Below are positions 10,301 to 17,803 of a stretch of 63,408 bases of DNA, piece after piece (within the stretch, counting starts at the first letter, position 1; every line of letters begins with the position of its first letter). The translations under genes were made by a program, and so were the position numbers. The stretch is from NCBI GenBank assembly GCA_017483735.1, contig JAFUVF010000005.1, positions 1-63,408 of the forward strand. Reading direction: 5' to 3'. Source of the DNA: Lachnospiraceae bacterium (lineage in GTDB: Bacteria > Bacillota > Clostridia > Lachnospirales > Lachnospiraceae). A model generated the notes under the pieces. It was given only the letters and a program-made list of their open reading frames with translations, did not search any database and was not told the origin of the DNA.

Positions 10301-11784
10301 GCAGAAAGCACAGAAATGCCCTTAAGAAGATAATGGACAAGTATGCTCTTACGGAGGAGGAAACGGAAAGAGCAATTTATGATGAGGACAGAAGAGAAGC
10401 GCTTGACGAAAGAAGAAGCGAGCTTTTGAAAAGGATTGATGACAAGAAGGAAAGATTCGCCGAGTGCAGGAAGAACATTGCGATTTTGGAAGAAAAGCGG
10501 GCAAATATCCGTGCGAATATGATTAAGGATACGGGGTATGAGGAGATTCTTCCACATGAACAGATTGGTAAATCAGATTTTGACGCAAGAAAGAATATAC
10601 TCAGGCACAGAAAGAGCAATCTTATTGATCTGGAGAAGGAGCTTCAGAATAAGAATGGAATATATTTAAGCATAACGGCTTCATTATCTGAATACGGAGA
10701 AAAGGAAATAACGGAGGAGATAGTATGGGAACCTGAACTTTCAGAGCTTTCGACAGACAGGCTTATGGAAATGCAGGCGGAAATGAAAAAGGAATACAGA
10801 CGTATCAATGATGAAGTTCAAAACTTCAGAAATCAGACATCCGACAGGTTAAATCTGATAATGAATATAAAGGAGCTTTCGGATGTCAAGTATAGAAAGC
10901 CCCTTGAGGCTATGCTCAGACTTCTTGACTCGCCAAAGGATATGCTTGCGCAGATAGATATGACAATACTTTCGTATGATACGATAATGGAAAAAATTGC
11001 CGTAGATATCAGTATGGTCGAAAAAGAAAGGAATGAGATAGCGAGCGAGCTTTCGGATTATATTGAGAATCTGAATGAAGGATTGGACAGAATAGACTCC
11101 AATTCCACTATTATGGTAAGGGATAAATCTGTAAAGATGCTGCAGATTACTGTTCCGGTGTGGAATGAGAATCGTGAGATGTATGATGTAAAGCTTAAGG
11201 ATATGATGGATAACCTGACCAAATCCGTTATAGCGATACTTAACAAAAATGAAAATCCGGATGACTATATCAGCAGCAGAATAAATGCAAAGAACCTGTA
11301 TGATTATGTCGTAGGAACCGGAAATGTGAGCGTGCGAATAAATAAAGTCGAGAAACAACGCACTTATCAGATAAGCTGGACGGATGCCGCAAAAAATTCC
11401 GGAGGAGAGGGATTCCTTTCCACGTTTGTCATACTTTCGAGCCTTCTATACTATACAAGAAAGGATGAGAGCGACGTATTCGCCGACAAAAATGAGGGAA
11501 AGGTGCTTCTGATGGATAATCCCTTTGCACAGACGAATGCGGAGCATCTGTTAAAGCCGCTTATGGATATTGCAAAGAAAAATCATACTCAGCTGATATG
11601 CCTGACAGGACTTGGAGGAGATTCGATATATGGGAGGTTTGACAATATCTATGTCTTAAATCTGGTGTCAGCAAAGTTAAACAGCGGAATGCAGTATTTG
11701 CGAACCGAGCATACCAGGGGCGGAGAGCCTGAAAATATTGCCGTTTCACAGGTGGAGGTTTATGATCAGGTCACGCTGTTTTAA
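7360..11784 (+). CDS. jetC: Wadjet SMC-like ATPase JetC
   Basis: 1474-residue SMC/MukB-like ATPase that extrudes and senses circular DNA. The head has a Walker A near residues 39-45 (HNGGGKSV), long coiled coils follow on both sides of a hinge-like globular region around residues 640-760 (ELPPEIMAGFEDIGINYAYG to LDGLKFYISFNE), and the C-terminal head half carries the signature NSGGEGFLSTF and the Walker B strand VLLMDNPFAQTNAEHL. The Walker B acidic pair reads D-N rather than the usual D-E, which may be normal for this subfamily. The ATG at 7360 has a good upstream GGGGAAG and overlaps the end of jetB, so the two are co-translated. Confidence 0.85.
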   Translation: MGTINAVRFININYNNNSIRINDETLHFNGESTLISLHNGGGKSVLVQMLTAPFVHAGKRNATDRPFEGYFTGTKPSFILIEWLLDGGKGRVMNGFMIRKNQESNEDNPNELDIIGIISEYDRPCLYDINNLPVVEKTKKEMTLKSFQDCRTLFEGYKRDRNIKFNIFDMNQYAQQRQYFDRLREHKIDYREWEGIIKKINQRESGLSELFSDCKDERGLVDKWLLDAVENKLDPEKKRINNFRDIILKYIRQYRENEYKIKQKSEIDLFKSCVIYDGDEKSVRTLASEYNASSEKCAHQEMYIADFAKRIQKLSEAAEMQIGQNRNEIKNIDEEIRQVEHEKYSFEIYNIDLEKNDEIRNRELLTLETEKLNEALESAQRSLHIFEYASKKADYEAELKRFNEKKAKRDVLLKKDEEIRPRLESIGAGLYGYHCEKGRLLSDERADTENRIKENIDKISAKRRLIKDTGDEINTKARRLGEADGGLKAFDRKEDEFNRKYKKSLARNVLGKYEEGIFEIMLSETEKEIKAADKELTDTWRDEGELKKNAVKLSKDREKAKDDQGKLHEAIIRLSEKREKLLEDLAAREEILRLLQLDKALIFDAKEIIRTINLRIAKAEASISELKEQISIERKELKSLSEGRVTELPPEIMAGFEDIGINYAYGLKWLQENNYTLEKNVKLVRENPFLPYALVMTENELRKLKDGGLELYTSLPVPIILREKLEEGYVKSEGNIVDLDGLKFYISFNERMLNAEQLEKMLADKKADIERMESQISIKEKERNDYYSKRGIVEGRKLSREDMESTENGIKGLKEDEKNAEIRIRELDELLEENSKSHENNTKRIRELEKIRDSLSMLKADMTDFSAAYEEYLSLVEEKERISAEIENLEVRRRLAEETEKELVEEGEVLGKELLRKEAEEKANSDFISIYSAYDKKDADKDEITDENIMELSAEFNALKNKFSGELTELENDLKGLDETCRKHRNALKKIMDKYALTEEETERAIYDEDRREALDERRSELLKRIDDKKERFAECRKNIAILEEKRANIRANMIKDTGYEEILPHEQIGKSDFDARKNILRHRKSNLIDLEKELQNKNGIYLSITASLSEYGEKEITEEIVWEPELSELSTDRLMEMQAEMKKEYRRINDEVQNFRNQTSDRLNLIMNIKELSDVKYRKPLEAMLRLLDSPKDMLAQIDMTILSYDTIMEKIAVDISMVEKERNEIASELSDYIENLNEGLDRIDSNSTIMVRDKSVKMLQITVPVWNENREMYDVKLKDMMDNLTKSVIAILNKNENPDDYISSRINAKNLYDYVVGTGNVSVRINKVEKQRTYQISWTDAAKNSGGEGFLSTFVILSSLLYYTRKDESDVFADKNEGKVLLMDNPFAQTNAEHLLKPLMDIAKKNHTQLICLTGLGGDSIYGRFDNIYVLNLVSAKLNSGMQYLRTEHTRGGEPENIAVSQVEVYDQVTLF

Positions 11785-11798
11785 AACCTGATAAAAAA

Positions 11799-11872
11799 TG
11801 AAAATTATTTTCAAATTCCCCTTGACAAAATAAATCCATCATATTACAATCTGAAAATGAAAATCAATTTCA
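11799..11872 (+). promoter_or_regulatory. Zinc operon promoter flanked by two Fur/Zur boxes
   Basis: A near-consensus promoter, TTGACA at 11822-11827 and TACAAT at 11845-11850 with a 17-base spacer, precedes znuA. A perfect 7-1-7 palindrome TGAAAATTATTTTCA lies at 11799-11813, upstream of -35, and a second imperfect one TGAAAATCAATTTCA at 11858-11872 covers the expected start of transcription. Both match the Fur-family operator layout. Together with a Zur-like gene in the operon, this indicates repression by zinc-loaded Zur. Confidence 0.82.
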
Positions 11873-11901
11873 AATTTATTTTAAAGGGGAGACAGGTTAT
11901 C

Positions 11902-12903
11902 ATGAACAAAAAGTATAATATAAAAAGATATATAGTGTCACTGCTTTCCGTGTGCATATTTCTGCTTTCATTGTCGGGGTGCGGCAGTGCGTCAGGGAAT
12001 GCGGACGCAGGAAATAAAGGGAGGCTGCAGATAGTTACCACGATTTTCCCTGAGTATGAATGGGTGGAGGAGATACTTGGCGATAAAAAGGATGGCGCAG
12101 AGGTAACGCTTTTACTCGATAACGGTGTTGACCTCCACAGCTATCAGCCCACGGCGGAGGATATAATGAAGATTGCCACCTGCGATATGTTCATATATGT
12201 CGGAGGCGAGTCCGACGAGTGGGTGGAGGATGCGCTGAAGGAGGTTACAAACAAGGATATACAGGTAATAAATCTTCTCGAGATCCTGGGCGATAAGGTC
12301 AAGGAGGAGGAAGTGAAGGAAGGCATGGAAGCCGAAGAGGAGGAAGAAGAGGGTGAGGAGGAGCCCGAATATGATGAGCATGTATGGCTCTCATTAAAAA
12401 ATGCCGTAGTACTTGTAAGCGAGATTGAGGGAAGGCTTGAAGCTGCAGACCCCGATAATGCGCAGGTCTACAGCGATAACGCAAAAGCCTACATAGAAAA
12501 GCTGAATGCGCTTGATAAGGAATATGCGGACACAGTTGCCGCCTCCTCCGTAAAGACTCTACTCTTCGGGGACAGATTCCCCTTCCGCTATCTTACGGAC
12601 GACTACGGACTTGACTATTATGCCGCATTCGTCGGGTGCTCGGCAGAGACGGAGGCAAGCTTTGAAACTATAGTATTCCTTGCGAATAAGGTTGACGAAC
12701 TCAAATTATCATCTATAATGACTATTGAGGGAACAGACCACAGAATTGCGGAGACCATAAAAGATAACACTGTTACAAAAGCCCAGAATATCCTGTCTCT
12801 GGATTCTATGCAGTCCACCACGTCAAAGGATGTGGCGGCGGGAGTCACATACCTTTCGATAATGGAGAAAAACCTTGAGATTTTAAAGGAAGCGCTTAAA
12901 TGA
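11902..12903 (+). CDS. znuA: Zinc ABC transporter substrate-binding lipoprotein
   Basis: Surface lipoprotein of the cluster A-I metal-binding family that delivers zinc (or manganese) to the ZnuBC permease. A signal peptide ends in a lipobox LSLSGC. The ligand-bearing motifs VDLHSYQPTAEDI and EYDEHVWLSLKNA are visible, followed by FGDRFPFRYLTDDYGLDYYAAFVGC. Between them runs a very acidic loop (about residues 132-154, mostly Glu) where zinc-binding ZnuA/AdcA proteins usually have a His-rich loop. The ATG at 11902 follows AGGGGAGACAGG; the earlier in-frame ATG at 11857 falls inside the promoter/operator. Zur and ZnuCB follow directly, which makes zinc the likely metal. Confidence 0.87.
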   Translation: MNKKYNIKRYIVSLLSVCIFLLSLSGCGSASGNADAGNKGRLQIVTTIFPEYEWVEEILGDKKDGAEVTLLLDNGVDLHSYQPTAEDIMKIATCDMFIYVGGESDEWVEDALKEVTNKDIQVINLLEILGDKVKEEEVKEGMEAEEEEEEGEEEPEYDEHVWLSLKNAVVLVSEIEGRLEAADPDNAQVYSDNAKAYIEKLNALDKEYADTVAASSVKTLLFGDRFPFRYLTDDYGLDYYAAFVGCSAETEASFETIVFLANKVDELKLSSIMTIEGTDHRIAETIKDNTVTKAQNILSLDSMQSTTSKDVAAGVTYLSIMEKNLEILKEALK

Positions 12904-12912
12904 GGAAGAATT

Positions 12913-13335
12913 ATGGCGGAAAAATCAACATACAAGACTAAGCAGAGGGAGGAGCTCATAAGCTATCTTGAAGCGACTCCCGCCACCCACATTACCGTGA
13001 GTGATGTGTGCGATTATTTTAAAGCTAAGGGCAAGCCAATCGGCACCACAACTGTCTACAGACAGCTTGAAAAAATGGTGGATGAAGGGCTTGTCCAAAA
13101 GTATATTCTGGACGGAAAGGCTTCCGCATGCTTTGAGTACACCGGGGGAGATTCCAATAACAGGGATGTGAGCTGCTTTCATTGTAAATGTGAGAAGTGC
13201 GGAAAGCTCATTCATCTCCACTGTGACGAGATAGCGGCGATAGAGGCGCATCTCTATGAGCACCACAATTTTAAGCTGAATCCGCTGCGGACGGTTTTTT
13301 ACGGGCTGTGCGAGGAATGTGCGAAGGCGGTATAA
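12913..13335 (+). CDS. zur: Fur family zinc uptake regulator (Zur-like)
   Basis: 140-residue Fur-family repressor with an N-terminal winged helix (TVYRQLEKMVDEGLVQK) and a C-terminal dimerisation domain with the structural zinc cysteines C-x2-C twice (CEKC and CEEC) and a His-rich stretch (HLHCDE, HLYEHH). It sits inside the zinc importer operon, between znuA and znuC, and two Fur-type palindromes flank the operon promoter, so it probably represses its own operon when zinc is replete. An alternative metal (Mn, Fe) cannot be excluded from the sequence alone. Confidence 0.83.
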   Translation: MAEKSTYKTKQREELISYLEATPATHITVSDVCDYFKAKGKPIGTTTVYRQLEKMVDEGLVQKYILDGKASACFEYTGGDSNNRDVSCFHCKCEKCGKLIHLHCDEIAAIEAHLYEHHNFKLNPLRTVFYGLCEECAKAV

Positions 13336-13359
13336 GAGGATTAAGAGGATTTTGGAAGA

Positions 13360-14079
13360 ATGGCTTTGATAGAATGTAAGGACCTCTCCGTGGGCTATGA
13401 TGCGGATGTGGTTGTGGAAAATCTTAATTTTAAGGTAAACAACGGAGATTATCTCTGTATTGTGGGCGAAAACGGCTCAGGAAAGTCCACGCTTATGAAA
13501 ACTCTTTTAGGCTTGCAGCCCCCTCTGTCCGGCAAGATCGAGACAGGGGACGGACTTTTGCCCAACGAGATAGGCTATCTGCCGCAGCAGAGCAATATTC
13601 AGAAGGATTTCCCCGCTTCCGTCTGGGAGATTGTGCTCTCGGGATGTCAGGGCAGGAAGGGCATAAGACCCTTTTATAATGCGAAGGAGAAGGCTCTTGC
13701 ACTGGAAAATATGGAGAAAATGAGCGTTGCCGGCTTTAAGAACCGCTGCTACAGAGAGCTTTCCGGAGGACAGCAGCAGAGGGTTCTTCTTGCGAGAGCG
13801 CTGTGCGCCACAAGGAAGGTGCTCCTTATGGACGAGCCGGTATCAGGACTTGACCCGAAGGTTACGGCGGAGATGTACGAGCTCATAGACAGCTTAAACA
13901 AAGAGGGTATCACTATTATAATGATTTCTCACGATATTGCGGCGGCAGTAAATTACGCCAGCCATATCCTGCATATCGGCGGGACATACTTCTACGGAAC
14001 GAAGGAGGATTACCTAAAGAGCAATGTAGGCAGATTCTTCCTCTCGGAGGCAGGGGAAGGAGGGCTTGCAAATGCTTGA
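13360..14079 (+). CDS. znuC: Zinc ABC transporter ATP-binding protein
   Basis: 239-residue ABC ATPase that powers zinc import. Walker A GENGSGKST, Q-loop YLPQQ, signature LSGGQQQR, Walker B VLLMDEP and the switch histidine in MISHD are all present and correctly ordered. Its last 8 bases overlap the permease start, giving translational coupling. Family and operon position identify it as ZnuC. Confidence 0.88.
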   Translation: MALIECKDLSVGYDADVVVENLNFKVNNGDYLCIVGENGSGKSTLMKTLLGLQPPLSGKIETGDGLLPNEIGYLPQQSNIQKDFPASVWEIVLSGCQGRKGIRPFYNAKEKALALENMEKMSVAGFKNRCYRELSGGQQQRVLLARALCATRKVLLMDEPVSGLDPKVTAEMYELIDSLNKEGITIIMISHDIAAAVNYASHILHIGGTYFYGTKEDYLKSNVGRFFLSEAGEGGLANA

Positions 14080-14917
14080 CGCTTTTTCAAAAATCGGAAT
14101 GTATATGCAGTACCCCTTTGTGCGTTATGCTCTGATTGTCGGGGTTTTGATAGCGTTGTGCTCATCGCTTTTGGGCGTGACCCTCGTGCTTAAGAGATTT
14201 TCCTTTATAGGGGACGGGCTATCCCATGTCGCATTCGGTGGCGTGGCGATAGCGAGCGTATTGAATCTTACCGACAATATGCTTTTAGTTTTGCCGATTA
14301 CAATCGTATGCGCCGTGCTCCTCTTAAGAACCGGACAGAATACGAAGATAAAGGGAGACGCCGCAATCGCCATGATATCCGTGGGGGCGCTTGCATTCGG
14401 ATACCTTTTGATGAACATATTCTCCACATCATCAAACCTGTCGGGAGATGTGTGCAGCACGCTTTTCGGCTCCACGTCGATACTCACGCTCACAGCGGGG
14501 GAGGTGTGGCTGTGCGTTGCACTGTCAGTGGTGGTTGTTGCGATATTCATAATCTTTTATAACAAAATATTCGACGTAACCTTTGATGAAGCCTTTGCAA
14601 AGAGCGCAGGCACAAGGGTGGATGCGTACAATCTTTTGATAGCCGTAATCATAGCGGTCATAATAGTTTTGGCAATGAATCTTGTGGGCTCGCTTTTGAT
14701 ATCGGCGCTTGTGATATTCCCGGCATTGTCCGCAATGAGGCTCTTTAAGAGCTTTAGGTCGGTAACCATATGCTCTGCGGTGCTCTCGGTCATAAGTGCG
14801 CTTTTGGGAATACTTATATCAATAGTGGCGGGGACGCCAGTAGGGTCGACGATAGTTGCAGTGGATGTGGCAGTATTTTTCATCTGCTGGGTAATAAGCA
14901 AGATAAGACACACTTAA
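14072..14917 (+). CDS. znuB: Zinc ABC transporter permease
   Basis: 281-residue permease of the ABC-3 metal transporter family with about eight membrane helices. The motif GDGLSHVAFGGVAIA and the segment LLISALVIFPALSAMRLFKSF are hallmarks of ZnuB/AdcB proteins. ATG at 14072 is preferred to a TTG two codons earlier because GGAAGGAGG (14057-14064) is well spaced before it. It overlaps znuC and is followed after 34 bases by the lipoprotein gene. Confidence 0.88.
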   Translation: MLDAFSKIGMYMQYPFVRYALIVGVLIALCSSLLGVTLVLKRFSFIGDGLSHVAFGGVAIASVLNLTDNMLLVLPITIVCAVLLLRTGQNTKIKGDAAIAMISVGALAFGYLLMNIFSTSSNLSGDVCSTLFGSTSILTLTAGEVWLCVALSVVVVAIFIIFYNKIFDVTFDEAFAKSAGTRVDAYNLLIAVIIAVIIVLAMNLVGSLLISALVIFPALSAMRLFKSFRSVTICSAVLSVISALLGILISIVAGTPVGSTIVAVDVAVFFICWVISKIRHT

Positions 14918-14951
14918 ATATAGGGGAAAGTTTAATACGGAAAGGATGGAT

Positions 14952-15569
14952 ATGAAAATGGAAAAATTAAGCTTAAAAAAATTTGCGGGAATCGCTATGG
15001 CAGGCGCATTTGTCCTGGCGCTTTCCGCCTGCGGAAGTCAGGATAATGCAAGAAAGCAGGTGCAGAGCACGACAAGCTCCGTGGACAGTGTGCTGCAGGC
15101 GCAAATCGACAAAGCAGAGGGGAACAGCACAGACACACAGACAGATGCGGCGGCAAGCCAGAATGCCGCTACCTATGATGGCGTAAATACCCTTGTGAAT
15201 GCGGAGGATATAGAGCTTCCGCCCTCGGATGTGGATGTGGATCTTACGAAATTAAACAGCACAATGGTTTATTCAGAGGTCTATGATATGATGTATTATC
15301 CCGAAAAATATGTAGGGAAAAGCATCCGTATGGAGGGGCTCTACAGCTTCTTCCATGATGAAACCACGGGAAATGATTATCATGCCTGCTATATCGCAGA
15401 CGCCTCCGCATGCTGTGCGCAGGGGATAGAGTTTGTATTGAACGACAGTTACACATATCCGGGCGATTATCCCGAGGTAAATGACGATATAGTCGTTTCC
15501 GGAGTATTCGACACATATTTTGAGGACGAATACCAATATGTGACGCTTCGGAATGCGGTTTTAGAGTAG
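14952..15569 (+). CDS. Zinc-locus lipoprotein with DUF1980-like CC motif
   Basis: About 205-residue lipoprotein: signal peptide with lipobox ALSAC, then an Ala/Thr/Gln-rich linker, then a compact C-terminal domain (about residues 100-205). That domain has the Y-x-x-x-Y-x-P-x-x-Y-x-G-K-x-I-x-x-x-G pattern and a Cys-rich segment HACYIADASACC. The order, OB-like strand pattern followed by a double cysteine, resembles the C-terminal domain of YcgQ/DUF1980 proteins, which are linked to zinc metallochaperones; here it is a stand-alone lipoprotein. Placed directly behind znuB, it probably binds metal at the outer face. Start at 14952 is chosen for spacing from AAAGGA; 14946 and 14958 are in-frame alternatives. 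Confidence 0.62.
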   Translation: MKMEKLSLKKFAGIAMAGAFVLALSACGSQDNARKQVQSTTSSVDSVLQAQIDKAEGNSTDTQTDAAASQNAATYDGVNTLVNAEDIELPPSDVDVDLTKLNSTMVYSEVYDMMYYPEKYVGKSIRMEGLYSFFHDETTGNDYHACYIADASACCAQGIEFVLNDSYTYPGDYPEVNDDIVVSGVFDTYFEDEYQYVTLRNAVLE

Positions 15570-15572
15570 GGA

Positions 15573-16643
15573 ATGATTTCGATAAAAAAGGCGAAGAAAC
15601 GCATTGAATCAAAACGGGAATATGAATTCTGCCCACGCTGCAATGCGGATATTACCATGCAGAAGGGCTTTGAAGGCACATACCCGTACTGGATATGCGC
15701 AGGTTGTGGGGAAATGCTGATAAATCCCAAGGTTGAGACCTCCTCCGACATAGTCTGGATATGCGATAAATGCGGAGGAATGCTTAACCTGCAGCAGGGC
15801 TTCGACGAAAGCAGGGATACGTGGAAATGTACCGAATGCGGCTGTGCAAACAGCCTGAATAAAAAAGAAATATACCTGTCAGAGGATGAATATCAAAGAG
15901 AGCTTGACAATCCCTACAGAGGGCTTGCCAACTATGAGGCGCTCGAATTGTCCGGGTATGTGGATATCAGGCATATAGATGACAGGGCGGGCATAATACT
16001 TGTAAAATCCCATGACGACGGCAAATTCTACATAAAGAAGCTTCTTAGGGCTTATGATAAAAGCATCTATGAATTCCTAAGGGATAATCCCGTATCCCAT
16101 ATGCCACGGATAAAGAAAATATTTGAAAGCGATAACTGTCTTATAATAATCGAGGAGTACATAGAAGGAGAAACCCTGGAAAAGCTGCTTTCAAGAGAAG
16201 CATTTTCTGATGAAAGAGCAGTCATAACGGCAGGAAAAATCTGCGATATCCTTAAAGAGCTTCATAACCGCAAAAAGCCCATTATCCATAGGGATATAAA
16301 GCCCGCAAACATAATAATTACTGAGGCTGGCGAAATATATCTTCTGGATATGAATGCGGCGAAGTGGTATGACCTCGATGAAAAGGATGATACACGTTAT
16401 ATAGGCACAATGAACTATGCTGCGCCGGAACAGGCGGGGTATGGACTCTCCGCATCCTCTGTAAAGACGGATATCTATGCGGTGGGAATGCTCTTAAATG
16501 TGATGATTACAGGGAAATTTCCCAAGGAAGAGAGGGCGGCAGGAAAGCTGTGGGATATAATAGAGCGCTGTATCAGTCTGGAGGCGGAAAAGAGATATAC
16601 GGCGGATGAGCTTTCAAAGGCGCTTTCTGAATATGTGAGGTAA
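15573..16643 (+). CDS. Hanks-type Ser/Thr kinase with two N-terminal zinc ribbons
   Basis: 356 residues. The N-terminal 95 residues contain two zinc-ribbon modules, cysteines at about 20/23/42/45 and 64/67/86/89, followed by a linker and a protein kinase domain from about residue 120. The ATP-anchoring lysine lies in FYIKKLL (about 155), the catalytic loop IHRDIKPANIII has D241, K243 and N246, the metal-binding Asp is in LLDMNAAKW (DMN replaces DFG), and APE appears in NYAAPEQ. The glycine loop is poor. It starts 3 bases after the zinc-locus lipoprotein and 2 bases precede the HTH gene, so it belongs to the same transcript. No membrane segment is seen, so it should be cytosolic. Zinc sensing through the ribbons is inference. 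Confidence 0.78.
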   Translation: MISIKKAKKRIESKREYEFCPRCNADITMQKGFEGTYPYWICAGCGEMLINPKVETSSDIVWICDKCGGMLNLQQGFDESRDTWKCTECGCANSLNKKEIYLSEDEYQRELDNPYRGLANYEALELSGYVDIRHIDDRAGIILVKSHDDGKFYIKKLLRAYDKSIYEFLRDNPVSHMPRIKKIFESDNCLIIIEEYIEGETLEKLLSREAFSDERAVITAGKICDILKELHNRKKPIIHRDIKPANIIITEAGEIYLLDMNAAKWYDLDEKDDTRYIGTMNYAAPEQAGYGLSASSVKTDIYAVGMLLNVMITGKFPKEERAAGKLWDIIERCISLEAEKRYTADELSKALSEYVR

Positions 16644-16645
16644 AA

Positions 16646-17089
16646 ATGCAGCAAAAGCCTACGGATGAATTGAATAAAATACTCGATAATATGAAGCCGG
16701 AGGAGCTGGATAGATATTTCGCCGAAAACCGGAAATATATGGCGGATGAAAAGCGAGCCTTCTATTATTATTTCAGGAATGTGCTGGATGAAAAGGGCAT
16801 AAAGCTAAAGGACGTATATGCCTTTGCGGGGATGTCGGAGGCATTCGGCAGCAAGCTTGTGAGGATGGAGAAGCATACAAAGGACAGGGATTTAATCCTG
16901 CGACTCTGCATAGCAGCGCATTTTAACTGGGATGAAACAAACCGGGCGTTGAAGCTGTACGGATTTAGCGAGCTGTACGCAAAGGAGCCCCGGGACGCCT
17001 GCATAATAACATCGCTGAATAATCGGATATTCGATATTTATGAGATTGATGAGCTCCTTGCGGAGCATAAGCTTGAAGGACTGATGTAG
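16646..17089 (+). CDS. XRE-like HTH protein paired with the kinase
   Basis: 147-residue protein with a helical N-terminus (EELDRYFAENRKYM), an XRE-like helix-turn-helix (about residues 48-105, DEKGIKLKDVYAFAGMSEAFGSKL) and a conserved tail (RDACIITSLNNRIFDIYEIDELLAEH). The same HTH-plus-tail arrangement forms the C-terminal half of the macro-domain protein at 29866-30786. The gene follows the kinase stop by 2 bases, so it is probably the kinase partner or substrate. The family is common beside Ser/Thr kinases in Clostridia; DNA binding is not proven. Confidence 0.62.
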   Translation: MQQKPTDELNKILDNMKPEELDRYFAENRKYMADEKRAFYYYFRNVLDEKGIKLKDVYAFAGMSEAFGSKLVRMEKHTKDRDLILRLCIAAHFNWDETNRALKLYGFSELYAKEPRDACIITSLNNRIFDIYEIDELLAEHKLEGLM

Positions 17090-17143
17090 GATAGCAAATG
17101 CATTTATAAGGCTGCTGGATATGTTGGAAATACCTTCCATGTA

Positions 17144-17803
17144 TTAACTGCTGAAACCTTCAATCAAAAATCGCTTGAGAGGGATAAGCTCGTCACTCTC
17201 CCAATCAAAAGCACCAGCACTTGATGCAAGTCCGAGCGGCTTGGTAACATATTCATCACTGGAAGAAAGATAAGTGTGGAGCATATTCTTGTGCTTCCGG
17301 CGATATGTGCGTCCATGCGTTGTTTCCATATCTGCCAGAAATTCATTTATTGATGATAAAATGTTCTCACTGCTTTTCTCTGACAGAATTCGGAGACAAA
17401 GATCCTCCAGTGTTCCAGTATCATTATTCAGTGGAAAAAGGATGAATCCGACTCTTAGCCCCATATCATCACAAACCCATGTACCACTTTTTTCCACAGA
17501 AACAAAACCACTTTTCCTTAATGCCCTGCTAACCTCATTACAGGCTTTAGCATAATCTTTTTCCGCATCACGAATAATGGCTATGCTGGTTACCATGCCA
17601 AAGCTATCCATATTTTTGAGGTTCATCAGGAAGTTGCAAATATCATCATTACCTCCGAAATCAAAAATCTGGATATCATTTGAAAACCGCTTATCCTGTG
17701 CTAAAACTTCACTGTTCAAATAATTAATCAAAAATCCTTCTGCATCCCTTCCTTCACACAGTATCAGATATGGTTTTAGGATTTTCTTTCTTTCAACAGG
17801 CAT
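17144..17803 (-). CDS. Toprim-like DUF3226-type protein
   Basis: 219 residues. The opening LKPYLILCEGRDAEGFLINYL gives the Toprim glutamate (CEGxxD), and TSIAIIRDAEKDY gives a DxE/DxxxD-type acidic pair expected of a Toprim or DUF3226 fold. Such proteins are nuclease-like partners of OLD/AAA ATPases in several abortive-infection systems. Its start codon overlaps the ATPase stop by one base (TGATG), so the two are translated together. The gene is convergent with the HTH gene, with 54 bases between them. Catalytic activity is inferred. Confidence 0.68.
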   Translation of the reverse strand: MPVERKKILKPYLILCEGRDAEGFLINYLNSEVLAQDKRFSNDIQIFDFGGNDDICNFLMNLKNMDSFGMVTSIAIIRDAEKDYAKACNEVSRALRKSGFVSVEKSGTWVCDDMGLRVGFILFPLNNDTGTLEDLCLRILSEKSSENILSSINEFLADMETTHGRTYRRKHKNMLHTYLSSSDEYVTKPLGLASSAGAFDWESDELIPLKRFLIEGFSS

